Assembly: GCF_000525915.1 (NCBI RefSeq)
Contig: NZ_AODH01000023.1
Span: forward strand, 1 to 39,486
Source: Brochothrix campestris FSL F6-1037
Lineage (GTDB): Bacteria > Bacillota > Bacilli > Lactobacillales > Listeriaceae
Direction of reading: 5' to 3'
Length of the DNA: 39,486 nucleotides
Of the stretch, positions 16,640-25,184 are shown piece after piece. Both the position numbers and the translations under genes were made by a program. Positions within the stretch are counted from its first letter, which is position 1, and each line of letters begins with the position of its first letter. The notes below the pieces were generated by a model. That model was not told where the DNA came from. It saw nothing but the letters and a program-made list of their open reading frames with translations, and did no database searches.

Positions 16640-17212
16640 ATGGCAAAATATAATTTTGAATTTAAATTTAGAATCGTTCAAAAATACCTTGATGGAGAAG
16701 GCCTATTGTATCTAGCGAATAAATATGAATTGAAAGATAAGAAACAGATACTAAGGTGGGTTAATATTTATAAAGAATTTGGTGAAGAAGGTCTTTTTAG
16801 AAAGCGTCAAAATCAAAAATATTCTGTTCAATTCAAGTTAGATGCGATAGAGTTATATCAAACAAGTGAAATGTCCTATCGTGATGTGGCTAATGCCATA
16901 GGCATTAATAATCCACCTCTGATTGCATCATGGATGCGTAAGTTTAGAGAGGATGGAGTCGAAGGACTTTCAAAAACGAAAGGACGTCCTTCTAATATGT
17001 CTAAGAAAAAGAAAGCTGTAAAAAAAGTTGCAATATGTGAAATAGCTGGAGAACGCGACCGCATCAAAGATTTAGAGAAACAAGTGCGTTCGCTTCAAAT
17101 TGAGAATGCCTTTTTAAAAGAATTGAGGAAGCTGCGAAAACTGGAAGCTCAACAAAGACAAAAGAATCAGTCGCACGAATCATCGACAGCCTCCGAGGAT
17201 CATTCAAATTAG
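16640..17212 (+). CDS. IS3 element orfA (DNA-binding subunit)
   Basis: A 190-residue protein that binds the element ends. Two helix-turn-helix units are visible: EFKFRIVQKYLDG...LANKYEL at about 4-35, and VQFKLDAIELYQ...YRDVANAIGI at about 65-90. A coiled-coil, RIKDLEKQVRSLQIENAFLK, near 140-160 is used for assembly. The ATG at 16640 follows GGAGG; the in-frame TTG upstream is less likely. The 3' end overlaps the orfB frame, and a slippery heptamer at 17113-17119 would make the fused OrfAB transposase. Confidence 0.9.
   Translation: MAKYNFEFKFRIVQKYLDGEGLLYLANKYELKDKKQILRWVNIYKEFGEEGLFRKRQNQKYSVQFKLDAIELYQTSEMSYRDVANAIGINNPPLIASWMRKFREDGVEGLSKTKGRPSNMSKKKKAVKKVAICEIAGERDRIKDLEKQVRSLQIENAFLKELRKLRKLEAQQRQKNQSHESSTASEDHSN
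17113..17119 (+). promoter_or_regulatory. programmed -1 frameshift site, T TTA AAA
   Basis: Canonical X XXY YYZ heptamer, in phase with orfA codons TTA AAA. After slippage the -1 frame is open from here without a stop into orfB. Confidence 0.6.
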
Positions 17213-17253
17213 TTGAGCTTCTTGAAACATTAAAATTTCCTAAAGCAACCTAT

Positions 17254-18057
17254 ATGTATTGGAAGAAACGCTTTAATCGCTTAAATCCAGATCAAGATAT
17301 CGAAAATAAAATGTTAGAAATTCGTCAAGAACATAAGGATTATGGTTGCCTTCGAATGAAAAAAGAATTGGAAAACTACGGATTATCTATCAATAAAAAG
17401 AAAGTTCAACGTTTGATAAAAAAATTAGGTATCGAGGTGAAATCCTATACTAGAAAGTCACGTCGATATAGTTCTTATCGTGGCAAGGTCGGTAGAATTG
17501 CTAAAAATCTTATTCATCGACGATTCTACACGAGTATTTGCCATCAAAAAATAACAACTGATACAACCGAGTTCAAATATTTTGAAGCAGACACCTCAGG
17601 TGTCATTCGTCAGAAAAAACTTTATTTAGATCCTTTTATGGACCTATACAATAGTGAAATTCTTTCTTATCGAGTATCAGAGAAGCCGAATGCAGCAGCT
17701 ATTATAAACGGATTAGCAGATGCTATCAAGACAACAAATAATTGCCCTTTTCGTAGAATATTCCATTCAGACCAAGGATGGGCTTATCAAATGGCTGCAT
17801 GCAGTGATAAACTCAAGGAACATAAAATCTTTCAAAGCATGTCCCGAAAAGGGAATTGTTTAGATAATTCTCCTATGGAAAACTTCTTTGGTCTTTTGAA
17901 ACAAGAAATTTTCCATGGTGAAATCTATCATAGCTTCGAGGAACTCAAACGAGCGATTGATCGCTATATTCACTACTACAATAATAAACGTATGAAAAAG
18001 AAGCTAAACTGGCAAAGTCCCGTTCAATTTCGTAAAACAGCACGATTAGTTGCGTAG
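17254..18057 (+). CDS. IS3 element orfB (DDE transposase catalytic part)
   Basis: Integrase-fold catalytic part of the transposase, -1 relative to orfA. The first Met in this frame is at 17254, but the frame is open from 17119 and the natural product is probably the OrfAB fusion. An HTH_21-like region (EHKDYGCLRMKKEL, KKKVQRLIKKLGI) precedes the DDE core: Asp in ITTDTTEFKYF, Asp in FHSDQGWAYQ and Glu in NSPMENFFGLLKQEI. The C-terminal YIHYYNNKRMKKKLNWQSPVQ is in the usual place. All catalytic residues are kept. Confidence 0.93.
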   Translation: MYWKKRFNRLNPDQDIENKMLEIRQEHKDYGCLRMKKELENYGLSINKKKVQRLIKKLGIEVKSYTRKSRRYSSYRGKVGRIAKNLIHRRFYTSICHQKITTDTTEFKYFEADTSGVIRQKKLYLDPFMDLYNSEILSYRVSEKPNAAAIINGLADAIKTTNNCPFRRIFHSDQGWAYQMAACSDKLKEHKIFQSMSRKGNCLDNSPMENFFGLLKQEIFHGEIYHSFEELKRAIDRYIHYYNNKRMKKKLNWQSPVQFRKTARLVA

Positions 18058-18075
18058 TCAGCCATTTTAAAACAT

Positions 18076-18103
18076 GAAAAAAAGGAGTGGATTTCTCCAC
18101 TCC
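18076..18103 (-). terminator. terminator inside the IS right end, facing inward
   Basis: 8-bp stem GGAGTGGA/TCCACTCC with loop TTTC; on the minus strand it is followed by U7. It would stop transcription entering the element from the right, which would otherwise make antisense RNA to the transposase. Confidence 0.7.
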
Positions 18104-18109
18104 CTAAAA

Positions 18110-18133
18110 GTCTAACTTTTGGGGGTCACTACA
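18110..18133 (-). repeat. right terminal inverted repeat of the IS3 element
   Basis: Complement of the left repeat at 16584-16607. The GAT target duplication follows at 18134-18136. Confidence 0.9.
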
Positions 18134-18137
18134 GATA

Positions 18138-18157
18138 TCGATCGTGCATTCGTTTTT
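18138..18157. terminator. right arm of the split bidirectional terminator
   Basis: TCGATCGTGCATTCGT followed by a T run; perfectly complementary to 16559-16578. It is adjacent to the stop of the minus-strand small gene. Confidence 0.85.
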
Positions 18158-18161
18158 TTTG

Positions 18162-18308
18162 TTACTTACTTTCTATCGCTTCATACTTAACGGGTGACTG
18201 TAGATCAACGTTATTGTCTGCTGCTACTTGAACCACAATTAAATATGAGCAATAGACCGTTAAAATTAGACCGGCAACTGTAAGCGCGACACGGAAAGAT
18301 GTTCCCAT
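18162..18308 (-). CDS. 48-residue single-pass membrane protein
   Basis: Small protein MGTSFRVALTVAGLILTV... with one hydrophobic segment (about 7-27) and an acidic C-terminal tail (VKYEAIESK), likely outside. The ATG at 18308 is chosen because GAGAGGT lies 9 nt upstream; the in-frame TTG at 18359 would add 17 residues without a ribosome site. I do not recognise the family. It is convergent with yitT, with which it once shared a terminator, and is separated from coaA by about 110 nt. Confidence 0.6.
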   Translation of the reverse strand: MGTSFRVALTVAGLILTVYCSYLIVVQVAADNNVDLQSPVKYEAIESK

Positions 18309-18417
18309 GAGTTGTTTACCTCTCTTTTGAGTAGAATTGTCAGCAGAATTGCTCGGCAATCTGTCGGTCTGACATCCTTATTGTATGCTGTTTGATTCAA
18401 AATTGCAATCAAAGCTG

Positions 18418-19336
18418 TTACTTTCGTAATTTAATTTCGTCAATTTTATGATTTTCGCCCTTTTTCAGAATCAATTTTGCTCGATTACGAGTCGGCTCAA
18501 TGTGTTTTTCTAAGTTAATTTCATTGATGCGATGCCAGACATCATCAGCAATCGCTAAAGCTTGTTCATCGGTTTTATCAACATACGTATGAAAATATGA
18601 TTCTGGTTTTAAAAAAGGCCGTTTCACGTAAAAGCATAAACCGTTCGACGTACCATTTTTGAATCAATCCCTTATCAGCATCCATATAAATTGAAAAATC
18701 GAAGAAGTCAGTGGTGAAAAACGGTTGTTTGAGATTGCCTTGCAATACATTAACCCCTTCAACAATCACGACATCGGGTTCAATTAAGGTTTGTTTTTCA
18801 TCCGACAAGACATCATAGGTTAAATGCGAGTAGAGTGGTACTTGAATTTCTGTTTGACCACTTTTCAATTCACTCAAAAAACGAATGATGCGGCGGCCAT
18901 CATAACTTTCAGGAAAGCCTTTACGATCCATCATATCAGCCTTTCGAAGCACTTTATTCGGGAATAAAAAACCATCAGTCGTCACTAACTCAACATTTAA
19001 TGCTGGTAAAGCATAGCTTAACAAAACTTGCAGCAGTCGTGCAATCGTACTTTTCCCAACTGCGACACTGCCAGCAATCCCAATAATAAACGGGGCAGGC
19101 TTATCTGTTTTCTTCAGAAACTGATTTAATTCGGTGTTTTTCGTTTGAAACTCTTTAATATGAATGGCTAATAATTTAATTAATGGGAGGTAGACTTCTT
19201 CTACATCTGCTAATGATAATCGGTCATTTAAACTTTCAATCCGCGTTAACTCAGATAGGGATAAATCTGGTAGTGTGATTTTTTCTAACGTTTTCCATTC
19301 CGATCTTGTAAACGTACGATATAAGGCTTCTTTCAT
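18418..19336 (-). CDS. coaA: type I pantothenate kinase, frameshifted
   Basis: First and rate-limiting step of coenzyme A synthesis: ATP-dependent phosphorylation of pantothenate. About 306 residues after removing one base from the A6 run at 18611-18616. The join then reads RETAFLKPESYFHTY, the family sequence. Walker A is GIAGSVAVGKST at 86-97, followed by TTDGFLFPN, MDRKGFPESYD, IVEGVNVLQ and YVERFMLLR. The repaired C-terminus IEPTRNRAKLILKKGENH is also typical. As read, the product would lose its last 60 or so residues. CoaA is essential where no type II or III kinase exists, which makes a true frameshift less likely than a sequence error. Confidence 0.92.
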
Positions 19337-19443
19337 TTTAAGTATCCTTTCAACGCTATAAATTAAGCACTGGCTCCAACTTCTACATTATACTTGAATT
19401 CACGCTGATTGAACAATCACAACCCTCACCGCTGAGTCTTTAA

Positions 19444-19473
19444 TTGCTTATTATTTCGGAAAATTGGTATAAT
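19444..19473 (+). promoter_or_regulatory. promoter of the HSL-type hydrolase gene
   Basis: TTGCTT (19444-19449), 18 nt, TATAAT (19468-19473), about 30 nt before the ATG. Confidence 0.6.
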
Positions 19474-19505
19474 GGTAAAGAAGTGAAATTAAAGGAGTGA
19501 ACGAG

Positions 19506-20549
19506 ATGAATAAATTTTTAAAATGGCTATTTGTAGGATTTGCGACACTTGTATTATTGCCCTTTACGGTGCTTTTTTTCATATTCCGTAAAGCTAAAGG
19601 CGTGCCCATCGCCCACCCTGAACAATTAGAAAACTTAAACGATGACGCTAAAGAATACGTTAAAACAAGCGGTAGTACGACTGATATTGGCAGCCGTTAT
19701 AAATACATCCGTGTAACCGATAAATTAACACCTGTACGTCCCTCTGTTCACGTAGGACTGGTTGAAGATAAAAAAATCGCGGGACCAAAAGGCACTCAGT
19801 TGCCGATTAGAATTTATACACCGATTAAAGATGGCCCTTACAAAGTAATGCTTTACTTCCATGATGGTGGCTTCATTAACGGCAATCTCCAAACAACTGA
19901 TGCGCTTGCACGTGACATCGTTGAAGAAACTGGTTTCAAAGTCATCACAGTCGAATACCGCTTAGCTCCCGATGCGCCGTTTCCTGCTGCTGTCGAAGAT
20001 GCATTCGCAGCCTTAGAATGGGCACAGGCTCATCCTGCTAGCCTTGAATACGACGGTTCTGGTTTTATCGTTGCCGGTGAAGGTTCTGGTGCTAACCTCG
20101 CGGCTGTTATTAGTATTTTAGCCCGCGACAAACAATCTGAAGCGAAGATTAGTGAACAACTCTTATTTAGCCCGATCACTGATATTTTCTCGCGTGACGC
20201 CAGTGTCTTATACCCCTCATTTGATATTTTTGATGAAGGCTTTGTTCTTACCAAAGATGGCTTAGATAAGATGTTTAGCCTCTACATAGCTGATAATTAT
20301 GAACTGAAATACAATCCTTTATTAGCACCTATTCGCACTAAGGACTTAACTAACTTACCGCCAGCACTTATTATTTCAGCACAATTTGATCCATTACGTG
20401 ATCAAGCTCGCAAATATGCTGATGTCTTAGCCAAAGCTGGTGTAACAGTTGAACATCATGAAATCGAACGCGTAACGCACGGTTACATGGCGCATTTACC
20501 AAATGCTGCTGCTCATGTTTTACAACTCGTTAACAAATTCGTTAAATAA
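19506..20549 (+). CDS. alpha/beta hydrolase of the HSL/esterase family, membrane-anchored
   Basis: A 347-residue protein: an N-terminal anchor (about 5-27), then a cap and alpha/beta hydrolase-3 domain. The family oxyanion motif HGGG appears as YFHDGGFING (119-122), and the conserved VEYRLAPDAPFPAAVEDA follows. The general acid FDPLRDQ and histidine RVTHGYMAH are present. The nucleophile elbow, GDSAGGN in relatives, reads GEGSGAN here: the Ser position is Gly193 and a Ser sits one residue later at 194. It may be inactive or use a shifted Ser. AAAGGAG precedes the chosen ATG; a GTG 9 nt upstream is in frame. It has its own promoter and terminator. Confidence 0.85.
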   Translation: MNKFLKWLFVGFATLVLLPFTVLFFIFRKAKGVPIAHPEQLENLNDDAKEYVKTSGSTTDIGSRYKYIRVTDKLTPVRPSVHVGLVEDKKIAGPKGTQLPIRIYTPIKDGPYKVMLYFHDGGFINGNLQTTDALARDIVEETGFKVITVEYRLAPDAPFPAAVEDAFAALEWAQAHPASLEYDGSGFIVAGEGSGANLAAVISILARDKQSEAKISEQLLFSPITDIFSRDASVLYPSFDIFDEGFVLTKDGLDKMFSLYIADNYELKYNPLLAPIRTKDLTNLPPALIISAQFDPLRDQARKYADVLAKAGVTVEHHEIERVTHGYMAHLPNAAAHVLQLVNKFVK

Positions 20550-20553
20550 AACC

Positions 20554-20597
20554 AAAAGAAGGCCACACTTGCATCCTAGCAAGTGTGGCCTTCTTTT
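20554..20597. terminator. bidirectional terminator
   Basis: Perfect 19-bp stem (20554-20572 with 20579-20597), 6-nt loop, A-run and T-run at the ends. It serves the hydrolase gene and the convergent carbonic anhydrase gene. Confidence 0.92.
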
Positions 20598-20602
20598 CAT
20601 GA

Positions 20603-21313
20603 TTAATATTTAGAAACAATGCGACCGTTTAAAGGCTGTACCGGACGATTAGAGCCATTTAACAAATTAACAAAGGCTGTATACTGTTCGTGGCTAATAA
20701 TCATTGGACGCTTCCTCACCATCCATGTCACGCATTCTAGTGTCGGTGGTGTTGTTAACGAGCCATCATACACATAAATTGTTTCACGGCTGTCGGCAAT
20801 TAAGGTTGCTGGGTTAAACTGCCAGCTGCCTTTTTTACCTTCGGACTGAGCCAGTTGCCATTGCTCAGCTAAACCAGCCAAGAGACGGTTATCGCGCTCG
20901 CCAATTTTCATGAAAAAGGCCCGTACAATCACACCGCCCTGCTCATTCGTATGGACAAGATGACCTTCAAGCGGATAATGAAATCCATCCATCTGATGTT
21001 CACTTGGCATGTGCATGTGCCAGTTTGTTAAATGGTATTTAACACCGCGGTATGTCAAATAATTGGTGTTTTCTTGTGGATAAGCATGAAAGACACGATC
21101 GCCCTTCATCTCACAATCAAAGGTTAAATTTGTGTAGTGATACGTTACTGGTAGTACAGATACAGCGGTAAGCGCATCTGCGCGTTCGATGTTAATCGGA
21201 GACTGTGCTAAGCCGGTTTTTGCGATGGCAAACGCCTCACATAAATCGCCCCAGTCTGTACTCCCAGTACCGTCTAGCTTATATGTCCATTGTTTTATTT
21301 GTTGAATCCCCAT
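20603..21313 (-). CDS. alpha-class carbonic anhydrase without a signal peptide
   Basis: Zinc enzyme interconverting CO2 and bicarbonate. It has 236 residues. The zinc ligands are His99 and His101 in NWHMHMPSEH and His118 in LEGHLVH; Glu105 and Glu116 are conserved. The gate motif GSLTTPPTLECVTW is complete except that the usual Cys after PP is Thr. It opens WTYKLDGTGSTDWGDL directly, with no signal peptide, whereas most bacterial alpha-class enzymes are exported. The start is supported by AGGGGG ahead of the ATG. It is monocistronic, following potD by 100 nt on the same strand. Confidence 0.92.
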   Translation of the reverse strand: MGIQQIKQWTYKLDGTGSTDWGDLCEAFAIAKTGLAQSPINIERADALTAVSVLPVTYHYTNLTFDCEMKGDRVFHAYPQENTNYLTYRGVKYHLTNWHMHMPSEHQMDGFHYPLEGHLVHTNEQGGVIVRAFFMKIGERDNRLLAGLAEQWQLAQSEGKKGSWQFNPATLIADSRETIYVYDGSLTTPPTLECVTWMVRKRPMIISHEQYTAFVNLLNGSNRPVQPLNGRIVSKY

Positions 21314-21415
21314 CGTCTTACCCCCTATAGCAAATCGGGCGATAGTTACTGAAACAGAACCGTCCCGTTGTCTTGCCTTAATTTAGTCTTATTATAAGCC
21401 TAATTTTACAATTTG

Positions 21416-22491
21416 TCACCGTTTAGCCATTTTTAATTGCAAATATAGTTCATTGTAGAGGGATAACTTTTCGGGACCTAAGTCAGCATAGACTTCGAGC
21501 CCTTTCACTTCAGAAAAATCAGGGTAAAAACGTTCATCATTGGCCACTTCCAGTGGTAAAAAGGCCTTAGCTTTCGTCACCGGTGTTGAGTAACCGACGT
21601 AGTCTGCATTAGCAGCGGCATGTTCTGGCTCCAACATGAAATTGATAAAGGCATAGGCAGCCTCCTTATTTTTGGCTTTTTTTTGGAATTGCCATCGTAT
21701 CAAACCAAAGGTTCGTTCCTTCTGAGGGGATGACGTAATCAAGTTCAGCATCTTCCTGCACAATGTTAGCTGCCTCGCCTGACCATACGACGCCGAGGGC
21801 TGACTCTTTATTTTGAATCATCAATTTGATCTCGTCCCCGACAATCGCTTTGACATTCGGCATCAATTGTTTCAGCTTTGTCTGTGCCTCGTCGAGATGG
21901 GTTGGGTTCACATCGTTCAACGAGTAACCTAACGTATTGAGCCCCATTCCCATCACTTCACGCGCCCCATCAACGAGCATGATTTCACCCTTTAATTCGG
22001 GACGATATAAATCTGACCAACTTGTAATCGTCAAACCATCGAGCATGCGACTGTTATATAAAATCCCGACTGTTCCCCAAAAATACGGAATTGAATAATT
22101 ATTGCCGTCATCATAATTTAAGTGTCTAAAGTTCGCATCGATGTTATTAAACTGTGAGATCTTTGTTTTATCGAGTTTCTCAAGCAGGTTGGCTTTTTTC
22201 ATTTTAGCAATTGTATAGTCAGACGGTACGATTAAATCGAAGTTGGTTCCGCCTTGCTCAATTTTGGTCATCATTGCCTCGTTGCTATCAAACGTTTGGT
22301 AACTGACATGTATGCCCGTTTCCTTCTCAAAGGTTGTAATTAACTCCGGGTCGATGTAATCGCCCCAATTGTAAATCGTTAAGGTATTTCCAGCAGTATT
22401 GCCGCTGGCCGCATTCATTTTAACGGCAATTAACAAAATGATTAAGGCGACGACGATAATGCCAGAAAAAAAAATAAACTAATCGTTTCAT
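21416..22491 (-). CDS. potD: spermidine/putrescine-binding protein, frameshifted twice
   Basis: Extracellular substrate-binding subunit of the polyamine ABC importer. About 358 residues after removing one base from the A9 run at 22466-22474 and one from the T8 run at 21677-21684. The first repair restores the N-terminal membrane or signal segment (SGIIVVALIILLIAVKM) and joins it to TLTIYNWGDYIDPELI. The second joins DTMAIPKKAKN to KEAAYAFINFMLEPEHAA. Family blocks NFDLIVPSDY, PYFWGTVGILYN and GVVWSGEAAN are present. No lipobox Cys is seen, so it may be anchored by the uncleaved segment. The start codon overlaps the potC stop (ATGA). Confidence 0.9.
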
Positions 22492-23285
22492 TTACGTATC
22501 CCCTTTGCTCGTTTGTCTTTAATGCTTAAGAAGTAATAACCTAATACGAGTGCTAACGTAATCACAAACAGGATGGTTGAAATCGCATTGATTGAAAGTG
22601 ATACACCCGTTCTTGCCCGTGAATAAATTTCAATACCTAAGGTTGAAAAACCGTTTCCGGTCACAAAGAAAGTAACAGCAAAGTCATCCAGTGAGTATGT
22701 TAACGCCATAAAGAACCCCGCAAAGATACTCGACGTCAGCGAAGGTAAAATCACCTTCGTGAGGACCTGCCACTGGTTAGCACCTAAATCTTGGGCGGCA
22801 CGGACGAGTGATGGACTCATTTCATTTAATTTTGGCAATACCATTAGCACGACAATCGGTACGCTAAAGGCAATATGGGCAATTAAAACCGAGGCAAAAC
22901 CGAGTTTCAAACCGACCATTGTAAAGAGGATTAAAAAGGAGGCCCCAATAATGACATCCGGTGAAACGATTAAAACGTTGTTTAACGTTAAGATACTGTT
23001 TTTATACTGACGTTTTGGTGCGTAACGAATGGCCAAAGCACCAAACACACCAATAATGACCGCGATGGTTGACGATAGTAGCGCAATCGCAAACGTATCG
23101 AGCACGATCATAATCAACCGTTTATCTTGAAACACTTCTTGATAATAGTCCAAGGTGAAACCCGAAAAATTAACCATTGTGCCTGCCTTATTAAACGAAA
23201 ACAACGCCATGTATAGGATTGGCACATAGAGCACTGCAAAGACAGCGACTAAATAGACATTGCCCCATTTCATTTGTTTGTTCAT
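22488..23285 (-). CDS. potC: spermidine/putrescine ABC transporter permease
   Basis: Inner permease subunit of 265 residues with six membrane segments. The EAA loop that contacts the ATPase is RAAQDLGANQWQVLTKVILPSL, shown here in two parts: RAAQDLGANQ at about 160 and KVILPSL just after. The N-terminal WGNVYLVAVFAVLYVPI and DDFAVTFFVTG are typical of PotC. Both ends overlap neighbours by ATGA, so it is translationally coupled to potB and potD. Confidence 0.94.
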   Translation of the reverse strand: MNKQMKWGNVYLVAVFAVLYVPILYMALFSFNKAGTMVNFSGFTLDYYQEVFQDKRLIMIVLDTFAIALLSSTIAVIIGVFGALAIRYAPKRQYKNSILTLNNVLIVSPDVIIGASFLILFTMVGLKLGFASVLIAHIAFSVPIVVLMVLPKLNEMSPSLVRAAQDLGANQWQVLTKVILPSLTSSIFAGFFMALTYSLDDFAVTFFVTGNGFSTLGIEIYSRARTGVSLSINAISTILFVITLALVLGYYFLSIKDKRAKGIRK

Positions 23286-24085
23286 TCGCCCGCTCCTTTC
23301 TTACCACTCATGGCAAACATAATAATTCCCATCGCCACAATGAGAACGACGGCAATAGTGGAACCCATTCCCCAGTCTTGGGTCACGAGAAAATGTTGTT
23401 CAATGGCTGTTCCGAGTGTCACAACGCGATTGCCCGAAATTAAACGGGTAATCATAAAGAGTGACAAGGCGGGAATAAAAACAGCCTGCGTGCCGGCTTT
23501 AATGCCATCGAGTGTTAATGGGAAAATCACGCGACGAAATGTCTGAGCGCTTGAGGCCCCTAAATCACGTGAAGCCCGAATGAGCGATGGATTTAAATCT
23601 TCTAACGCGTTGAAAATCGGCATGATCATAAACGGTATGAAGATGTAGGTCGTGACAAATACGTAGCTAAAATCGGTAAACAATAGCTGTTGGGCGGGTA
23701 TCCCAAAGAAGCTAAACACCTCATTGACTGGGCCATAGGCGCCAAATAAACCGATGAAAGCATAGGTTTTCAACAATAAATTAATCCAGGTGGGTAAAAT
23801 AATTAATAACAACCATAGTTGTTTATGCTTCGTATGTGTTAATAAATAAGCCGTTGGATACGCCACTGCCAAGCAGAAAAACGTCACTAAAAACGCATAC
23901 CAAAACGAACTCAAGGTCATTTTTAAGTATACCGGTGTTGCAAAGCGGCGGTAGTTATCGAAGGTGAAGTGACCGCTAATATCAAACAATGAATAGTAGG
24001 CGACAAGCAAAACCGGCAATATCACAAATAAAATAATCCATAAGAAATAAGGAACTGAATACAGGCGTCGAAAAGTTTTACTCAT
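23282..24085 (-). CDS. potB: spermidine/putrescine ABC transporter permease
   Basis: Second permease subunit, 267 residues, six membrane segments. The EAA loop is visible as RASRDLGASSAQTFRRVIFP. LLIILPTWINLLLKTYA and NEVFSFFG are typical of PotB. The ATG shares a base with the potA stop (TAATG), and the stop overlaps potC (ATGA). Confidence 0.94.
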   Translation of the reverse strand: MSKTFRRLYSVPYFLWIILFVILPVLLVAYYSLFDISGHFTFDNYRRFATPVYLKMTLSSFWYAFLVTFFCLAVAYPTAYLLTHTKHKQLWLLLIILPTWINLLLKTYAFIGLFGAYGPVNEVFSFFGIPAQQLLFTDFSYVFVTTYIFIPFMIMPIFNALEDLNPSLIRASRDLGASSAQTFRRVIFPLTLDGIKAGTQAVFIPALSLFMITRLISGNRVVTLGTAIEQHFLVTQDWGMGSTIAVVLIVAMGIIMFAMSGKKGAGE

Positions 24086-25173
24086 TAGGACACCTCATAC
24101 GCTTCAAGTCGTTTGTCGAACTCGGCCTCAGACTCATCCAAGCGCATGACATGGATGTCTTCGGCGTTAAACTCCAACCCGATTGTATCGCCAACACTTG
24201 CTTTCTTCGTCGAATGCACAAGCCAATCATTCCCCTCGCTATCGACTGCGAAAATTTCGTAATGGACACCGCGGAACAACTGTGATGTCACAGTGACTTG
24301 TAACTTGCCCTGGTGTTGCTCTGTTAAAACTAAGTCTTCGGGGCGGATTACAATTTCAATCGCTTCATTCGGACGTAAGCCTTGATCAACACAGTCAAAC
24401 TGTTTGCCTGCAAAAACTACCTTAAAATCGGATAACATGTTGCCCGCGATAATATTTGATTCACCAATGAAATCAGCCACAAACCGGTTGATTGGTTCAT
24501 CATAGATGTCAATTGGTGTGCCGCTTTGTTGAATCTCGCCCTCATTTAAGACAAAAATTTCATCTGACATCGCCAACGCTTCTTCTTGGTCATGGGTAAC
24601 AAAAATAAAAGTAATCCCTAAGCGACGTTGTAACTGCCGCAATTCATTTTGCATCGCGACCCGCAATTTCAAATCCAATGCCGATAAGGGTTCATCGAGT
24701 AAGATGATGTCAGGCTCATTAACAATTGCCCGGGCAATTGCCACACGTTGACGTTGACCACCACTCATTGCTTGGATGTCACGGTTAATAAAACCTGATA
24801 AATTCATCATCGCTAACGCTTCTTCGACCTTTTTGACAATCACTTTTTCACTTACTTTTTTTAAACGGAGACCAAAGGCAACGTTTTCGAACACATTCAA
24901 ATGAGGAAATAAGGCGTAATCTTGAAAAACCGTATTAATCGGTCGTTTATTCGGTGGTAAATGGTCGATTTTTTCACCATTTAATAAAATACGGCCACTG
25001 GTAATGTCTGTAAAACCAGCAATCAATTGTAAAATGGTTGTTTTGCCACAGCCTGATGGGCCAAGTAACGTGTAAAACTTCCCTTTTTCAATCGTAAAAT
25101 TCATCTCGTTCAAGACGAGGGTGTCATCATATTTTTTTGTGACATTTTTAAATTCAATGATAGGTGTCGTCAT
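24085..25173 (-). CDS. potA: spermidine/putrescine ABC transporter ATP-binding protein
   Basis: Energises polyamine uptake at the cytosolic face. It has 362 residues. Walker [10 protein letters not shown] is near 38-46, followed by the Q-loop [10 protein letters not shown], signature [14 protein letters not shown], Walker [13 protein letters not shown] and H-loop [10 protein letters not shown]. The C-terminal TOBE-type regulatory domain begins near 240 ([12 protein letters not shown]). It follows the regulator gene by 11 nt and leads the four transport genes. Confidence 0.96.
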   Translation of the reverse strand: MTTPIIEFKNVTKKYDDTLVLNEMNFTIEKGKFYTLLGPSGCGKTTILQLIAGFTDITSGRILLNGEKIDHLPPNKRPINTVFQDYALFPHLNVFENVAFGLRLKKVSEKVIVKKVEEALAMMNLSGFINRDIQAMSGGQRQRVAIARAIVNEPDIILLDEPLSALDLKLRVAMQNELRQLQRRLGITFIFVTHDQEEALAMSDEIFVLNEGEIQQSGTPIDIYDEPINRFVADFIGESNIIAGNMLSDFKVVFAGKQFDCVDQGLRPNEAIEIVIRPEDLVLTEQHQGKLQVTVTSQLFRGVHYEIFAVDSEGNDWLVHSTKKASVGDTIGLEFNAEDIHVMRLDESEAEFDKRLEAYEVS

Positions 25174-25184
25174 GTCATTCTCCT

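Larger units (their letters stand above)
16584..18133 (+). mobile_element. IS3 family insertion sequence (IS150-like), complete
   Basis: 1550 bp, starting TG and ending CA. The 24-bp terminal inverted repeats (16584-16607 and 18110-18133) differ at two positions and share GACCCCCAAAAGTTAGAC. The flanks carry a 3-bp direct repeat GAT (16581-16583 and 18134-18136), consistent with the target duplication of IS3 relatives. It contains orfA and a -1 frame orfB and looks intact and recent. The insertion point is the loop of an intrinsic terminator. Confidence 0.93.
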
